Origin: Spisula solida
Taxonomy: Eukaryota; Mollusca; Bivalvia; Venerida; Mactridae
Assembly (NCBI GenBank): GCA_947247005.1
Contig: OX365955.1
Coordinates: forward strand, 20,503,322-20,567,321
Length of the DNA: 64,000 bases
Reading direction: 5' to 3'
Shown: positions 56,701-62,700 of the stretch, in pieces
Layout: every line of letters starts with the position of its first letter
Position numbering within the stretch: position 1 is the first letter of the stretch
Notes under the pieces: model-generated
Told to the model about the DNA's origin: nothing
Database searches by the model: none
What the model saw: the letters and a program-made list of their open reading frames with translations, nothing else
Program-made: the position numbers and the translations under genes

Positions 56701-59700
56701 AGGTGACACCAGTACACAAAGAGTGACAACCTCGACCTGTACAAATTAAATATAACTCCACTTGCAGGAACACGCAACATGAGGTTTTACCAATACACAA
56801 AGGGCAATAACCTCTACTTATGAAATATGCAACTATGTGAATTGCGTCGAGCTATCCTAAATTAGAATTTAGTGAACATGTCAGTGACCACCATTTCACT
56901 GCAGGGATTGGGGTTAGCTACATAAATTTGTAGCCAGGCCCCATCGACAGCTGCAAGTTGGCCACAGACTTAAACTATTGTAAAATATTGCAATTCACCA
57001 CAAATGGTGGATTAGATCTGCATTAGAATAAATATAAAGGAAAATATTGGCCTAATCTCTCGGCCGGTTGAATTTTTCCGCGACTAGAAATTCGAAATAT
57101 TGTTTAACACGTATTGGAAAGTTCCATTGATGACGAGTTAACTAAACTATTGGATACAGTTTGTGAATGAATAAATTATCACTTCGATGTCGACTTGACA
57201 ATAGGATGTCTTGAGCCTGATGTGAATATGTTGAAGCAGCCAGCTGGAACTTTATTTCACTAGCATAAGCGGCATGGGCCTGAAATATATAATATAAAAA
57301 CCGCAGCAAACAAGTATCACAAAACAAGTCAGTCGGCAATAGACCCAGCATAACCATAGATTCCGCCAAGCACAACACCTAACAAGCTGACAAGGGGTCT
57401 GGGAGGGCGGGTGATTTTCGTGATTATTAATTTTATCGTGTGTTCGGCTACTGCTTGGCGTAAAAAGGAAGTGGTACAGACTGGTATACAGGTTCCAGTG
57501 CCGAATGACTAAAAACGAATCCTTTCAGGCGAAAAAGTGAGAACCCGCCAACCTTACTGACTGGGTTACCGACATCACACAGGATCTGCGATTTGCAGAG
57601 TTAAACACAGCGGAGCCGTCTACCATTTAAATTCGGATGCCTTTTGTTTACATCCAAAAGCTGGATAAACACGGAAGTAATTTGTGTAGAGGCTACACGA
57701 GCGGAGACACAAGTAATTTGCTAAAAATAAGTGTCGTTATGTTTATGCAATCATAACGAATATTATTTTATAAGGAAATTAATCAAACAACACTGAGGAA
57801 GGTTTTACACGAATATTTAATGCTGTGACTAAGCATGAAGTAATCATAACACAGTTTTAGTTTCAGCTATTATCACCAGCTTGGCTCAATTTAGATCGAC
57901 ATGAATGTATCATACACAATTTGTAATTAAAGCACACAGTAAATAGTTAGTAATTAGTGAGTGGAAAATATGGCCGCAGAAACAGATAGGTGGGTCGCCT
58001 AGAATAAATTAACGAGAAGTTGTAACTAGGCCCAAATCTATCTGTTAAATCCAACCAGCCGAGAGATAGGTGTTTACTGAGGTTCTATTATGAGGTATTA
58101 GACTTGCCAGACGCAAAATTCACGTTACAATTTGGTAATTGCTATACACCACGCAACTCCTCATCAACTGAAGGATTTACAACATGTGTCCTTGGACGCA
58201 ATGAGACTGGACGCAAAACGAGGTGTTCCCTGTACACAAAGGGAGACAACCTCGGCCTGTATAGACGCAACATGAGGTGTTCCCTGTACACCAAGGGAGA
58301 CAACCTCGACCTGTATAGACGCAAAACGCAACACGAGGTGTTCCCTATACACCAAGGGAGACAACCTCAACCTGTATAGACGCAAAACGCAACATGAGGT
58401 GTTCCCTGTACACCAAGGGAGACAACCTCGACCTGTATAGATCAGATCTATACTTTGTAACATGAGACACAGTATGTCTGAACGCAACACGCAAAAACCT
58501 GCAAGTACACGCAACATGAGGTGACACCAGTACACAAAGAGTGACAACCTCGACCTGTACAAATTAAATATAACTCCACTTGCAGGAACACGCAACATGA
58601 GGTTTTACCAATACACAAAGGGCAATAACCTCTACTTATGAAATATGCAACTATGTGAATTGCGTCGAGCTATCCTAAATTAGAATTTAGTGAACATGTC
58701 AGTGACCACCATTTCACTGCAGGGATTGGGGTTAGCTACATAAATTTGTAGCCAGGCCCCATCGACAGCTGCAAGTTGGCCACAGACTTAAACTATTGTA
58801 AAATATTGCAATTCACCACAAATGGTGGATTAGATCTGCATTAGAATAAATATAAAGGAAAATATTGGCCTAATCTCTCGGCCGGTTGAATTTTTCCGCC
58901 ACAGGAACTTTAGTTCCCCCCCAAAAATTCAACTATATTTCATCTCATTTCAACCAAACTCACTTGACTCACTTGAGAGGATATGGAGAAGTACATAATC
59001 ATTCAGAAGATGATATGAGACCAGTTTTAATTCACTTATACTAGGCTTTCCTTAAAAAGATAATCTAAGCTTAACTTTGGTTAAAGCTAACCTGTATAGC
59101 CGATGTCTCATGGCATGTGGTAACAAGCCATTACTTGACAACAGGTACACCAAGGGAGATATAATATAAAAACCGCAGCGACAACTGGTACCCCAAATTG
59201 GTCTCTACAACTCATCTATTGTTTCTGGCAATTATAGCACAACCACAAACTAACCAACGTCTCCTACCTGGATCATACACTTTAGTCCACCCAGGATCAT
59301 GTGATATTTACAAACATGAATCGGTTTCGGTCAACTGACAAAATTGGTTTTACAAATCACTTAAATAGACATATAAGGCCAGCACTGTACTCAAAACATC
59401 ACTGATAATTGGTGCACATAATTGTAATCCACCTTTGTGGACTATACCAAATTTGCCCGCCTTTCACACCATACTGGGCGCACTAAACCTTGAATCGACA
59501 AATTTTCTTACCGTATTAACTGCTCATCACATAACTCACCAGTTTCGCTTAGCACATGTGCAAAGTACCGAAATAATTAATTGAACATCACATGTACTTT
59601 AGACCGGATACATACCCTATTCTAATAATTTAACACACCGATGCCGAAATAAAAATGGTATCAGTTATACTTCTGCACTCAGCAAAAACAGGAAAGCTGA

Positions 59701-62700
59701 CTTCCCTCTCATACCCTCGTGTTGATGGCTGTTGCCAAGAACAAAGTGCAAAGAATGATTTTAACCCAGTGTAAGAACTTGCTACACTTAACCTAGCATT
59801 TTAGAATAAGCAAGCACCAAACCAGAACCAGTTTAGTCATCCCTCCTTAGATACACAGGAGGCTTACAACGGCATTTATAATTGGAAGTTACACTAAATA
59901 ATATAACACTGTAACAAACCTCCTTTTTATAAAATTACTGCAACATCAACAGCTATGTAACTAAATAAAATATGCTGACAGATTGAAATGTTGAATATTA
60001 CCACCTAATAGGCAAAACACACCCAATAAATTTCAAATTCCAGTATATGAACTGCTTAACAAGCTAGAATTTGTGATGGAGTTGGTACATGTAATAACCC
60101 CTTGCCTAATATTTATCACTGAAATACACCTGTCCCATTCACACCTAAGAGTAGTGATGATTTCACAACAAAACATCTTCAATTAATCTTTGAACTCCCA
60201 TTCACAAATTGATTCCATCCCGGCGTAGGTCAATATTGACTGCAAACATCATATACCGACAATTAACCCTGATTGTACTGGGCAACATTTTGAGTAAAAC
60301 TTCCATTTAAAGACTTATTTGACACTCCTATCACAATTCCGAATAGGTAAAATAAATAGACAAACATGCTGAACTAAACTGTTAATACTACCTGATAATC
60401 TCCTGACTGACTAAAGCTATCCACACTTCCTGCGCATACACACCCTCAAACAGTCCACACTGCTTCCTGGCGACTTAACATGATGCGTCACACAAGGAGT
60501 ACTTTAACCCATTTCCTTAGGATTGTGATTAGACACATTCGTGACATTCCCGTCTTGTTTGTGTGTTCCACATTCCCACATTTACTTGTCAGAAACTAAA
60601 TGGTTAGAACAGATACAGAATGCCATGAAATTTACAACAAACATAATGGCGTTAGATTTTGAATTACGATCAGAAACGTCAAAGTATACAATTTAACAAA
60701 CTCAAAGCAGGAAAAAGGTTTGTTAATTAATCCTGCTGTCTAATGCATGGCTGCAAATTGTCTCAAACAGCCACTCAATGATGTGTGTGTATATATTCAT
60801 CAACTTTAGTCTCAAATACAAGGATAGATACCCCCGACTTAATGTGCACAAGCCAAGGCTCTATTTTAGCCAACAATACAGGATACACAAATTATACAAC
60901 CGACTCCAGCCATCAAAAGAATAAAATTATACACCCTATCCTTCAATTTCATAGATTCTATCCTCCATGATGTAATATTTCCACATTCCGTGTTTCCATC
61001 ACAATCGTGGTGTCTCAAATACAAGTGTAGATACCGCCAATTTAATGTGCTCAAGCTAAGGCTCTATTTCAGCCAACAATACAGGATACACAAAACATAC
61101 AACCGACTCTAGCCAGAAAAATAATAAAATTATACGCCCTATCCTTCAATTTCATAGATTCTATCCTCCATGATGTAATAACTCCACATTCCATGTTTCC
61201 ATCACCATCCACAACTGTTACAATGACTCCCTTCAGTATGTCAGTCACATAACCTTAAGTGACTTCGCCAAATTTTGACAGAAGAAAAAATATAACGAGA
61301 TATAAAAGTATAAATAGAATTCTAACAAAATGAATACATGTTAAAGTTATTTCTCTTCATGTTTAATAAAACTAACACATTACATTGATTAGGTGGCTGT
61401 GAAACTAATGCTACGAGTCTAATGTCTAACACAGACCTGTCAAAATATTGTCAACTTTTCCAAATTCGCCTGTAGCAATGCTCAGTGTAAAGGCACTGGT
61501 TAACACGAACCTATACCTGGCTGCTGGCACTACATCTACTCTATGCACTCTGGTTCATGACATGATTAAGCCACTTAATCAACTGTTAATAGGCCAACAG
61601 CATTCACTTGATTGAGTAGGTAAACCTTACTGTCACGCTTGAATGGTTTTAAATACCACGCTGAACTCAGAATATGGCCCTACTGTGGAAACCAATATAT
61701 TGATATTACTGCCGACAACCTGACCAGGCTAACTACGAGTAAATTTATAATGGGGAACATGCGCTGTATACTTGGCCATCTGTTATTTCGCGGTACTAAC
61801 AGTTAAAAATAATATTCAAATGCAATAATCAACGTACATCTGTTAAAACTGTATATCATCATTTTCTTCCATTCTTTCTACGATGAATACATTACAAATA
61901 AGTCATTAAAGTCGCAAATCAAGGAGTATTGCAACTTTGTTTATGATAGGTCGGCCATGTTTAGTCAATGACGTCATCATTCATTGGTTTCGCGGTACGG
62001 GCTAAATTCCAAACAGTAAATTGAACACTAAGGTTAAACACCACTAAATGTTAACCACGCTGTATTTTAATCTATTTGTGGTCGATTACGAAATTTAGAA
62101 GTTAAATCTTAAGATACGAAAAATATTGGCAGCAGTTAAAATACTTCATGCTGCCAAAAGATAGCCTTCATGGAAGTGCTAGCAATAGTTTGACTGACCA
62201 ATAAGCATTCCCGATTCAGTTTGATTTTTCAAATTCTCAGAATGTGTGCACCATAAAAAATCAGTTTTAGTGGCCTTTGACCTATTTCAACAACAACAAC
62301 AGGAAGTTAACTGTAGTAAACACTCTTAGGATTGAGTTGTAGAAATTACCGCGACTCCAATGACAACAAGAAACCAGTGGTATTGAGTATAAGGTATAAC
62401 TTAGTAATTACTTACGAAATAGTTATATGACAAACAACTTGCGAAACATTACGATACTTAGTGACGTCATAAATCAGTAAATGACGTCATCCCATATTGA
62501 TCATTCAATTTCAGGGGCGCAGTTAGTGATTGTGTTTAAGAGCCCTCAGATTGTAAGAATTCCTACTTTAAAGCCATTGGCTGAATTTGTATCTAAATTC
62601 TAAACAAATTTATGGAATCACGTGTGTCAATTCCACTGAGCACAAAATTTACAAAACAATGGAGGGCTCGTCCGTGTCGCTGGCTACGCTCCTTAATTTT

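Noticed and set aside
56286..56780. 91- and 144-residue open frames on both strands, found again at 58104-58598
   Set aside because: Both come from the 54-61 bp minisatellite of the tandem element; they are simple repeat translations without start context or known domain.
55945..58899. LTR retrotransposon with 1137-bp LTRs
   Set aside because: The direct repeats do not begin TG or end CA, the 681-bp interior has no gag/pol or primer-binding site, and the second repeat pair (57412/63001) shows that the unit is larger than an LTR.
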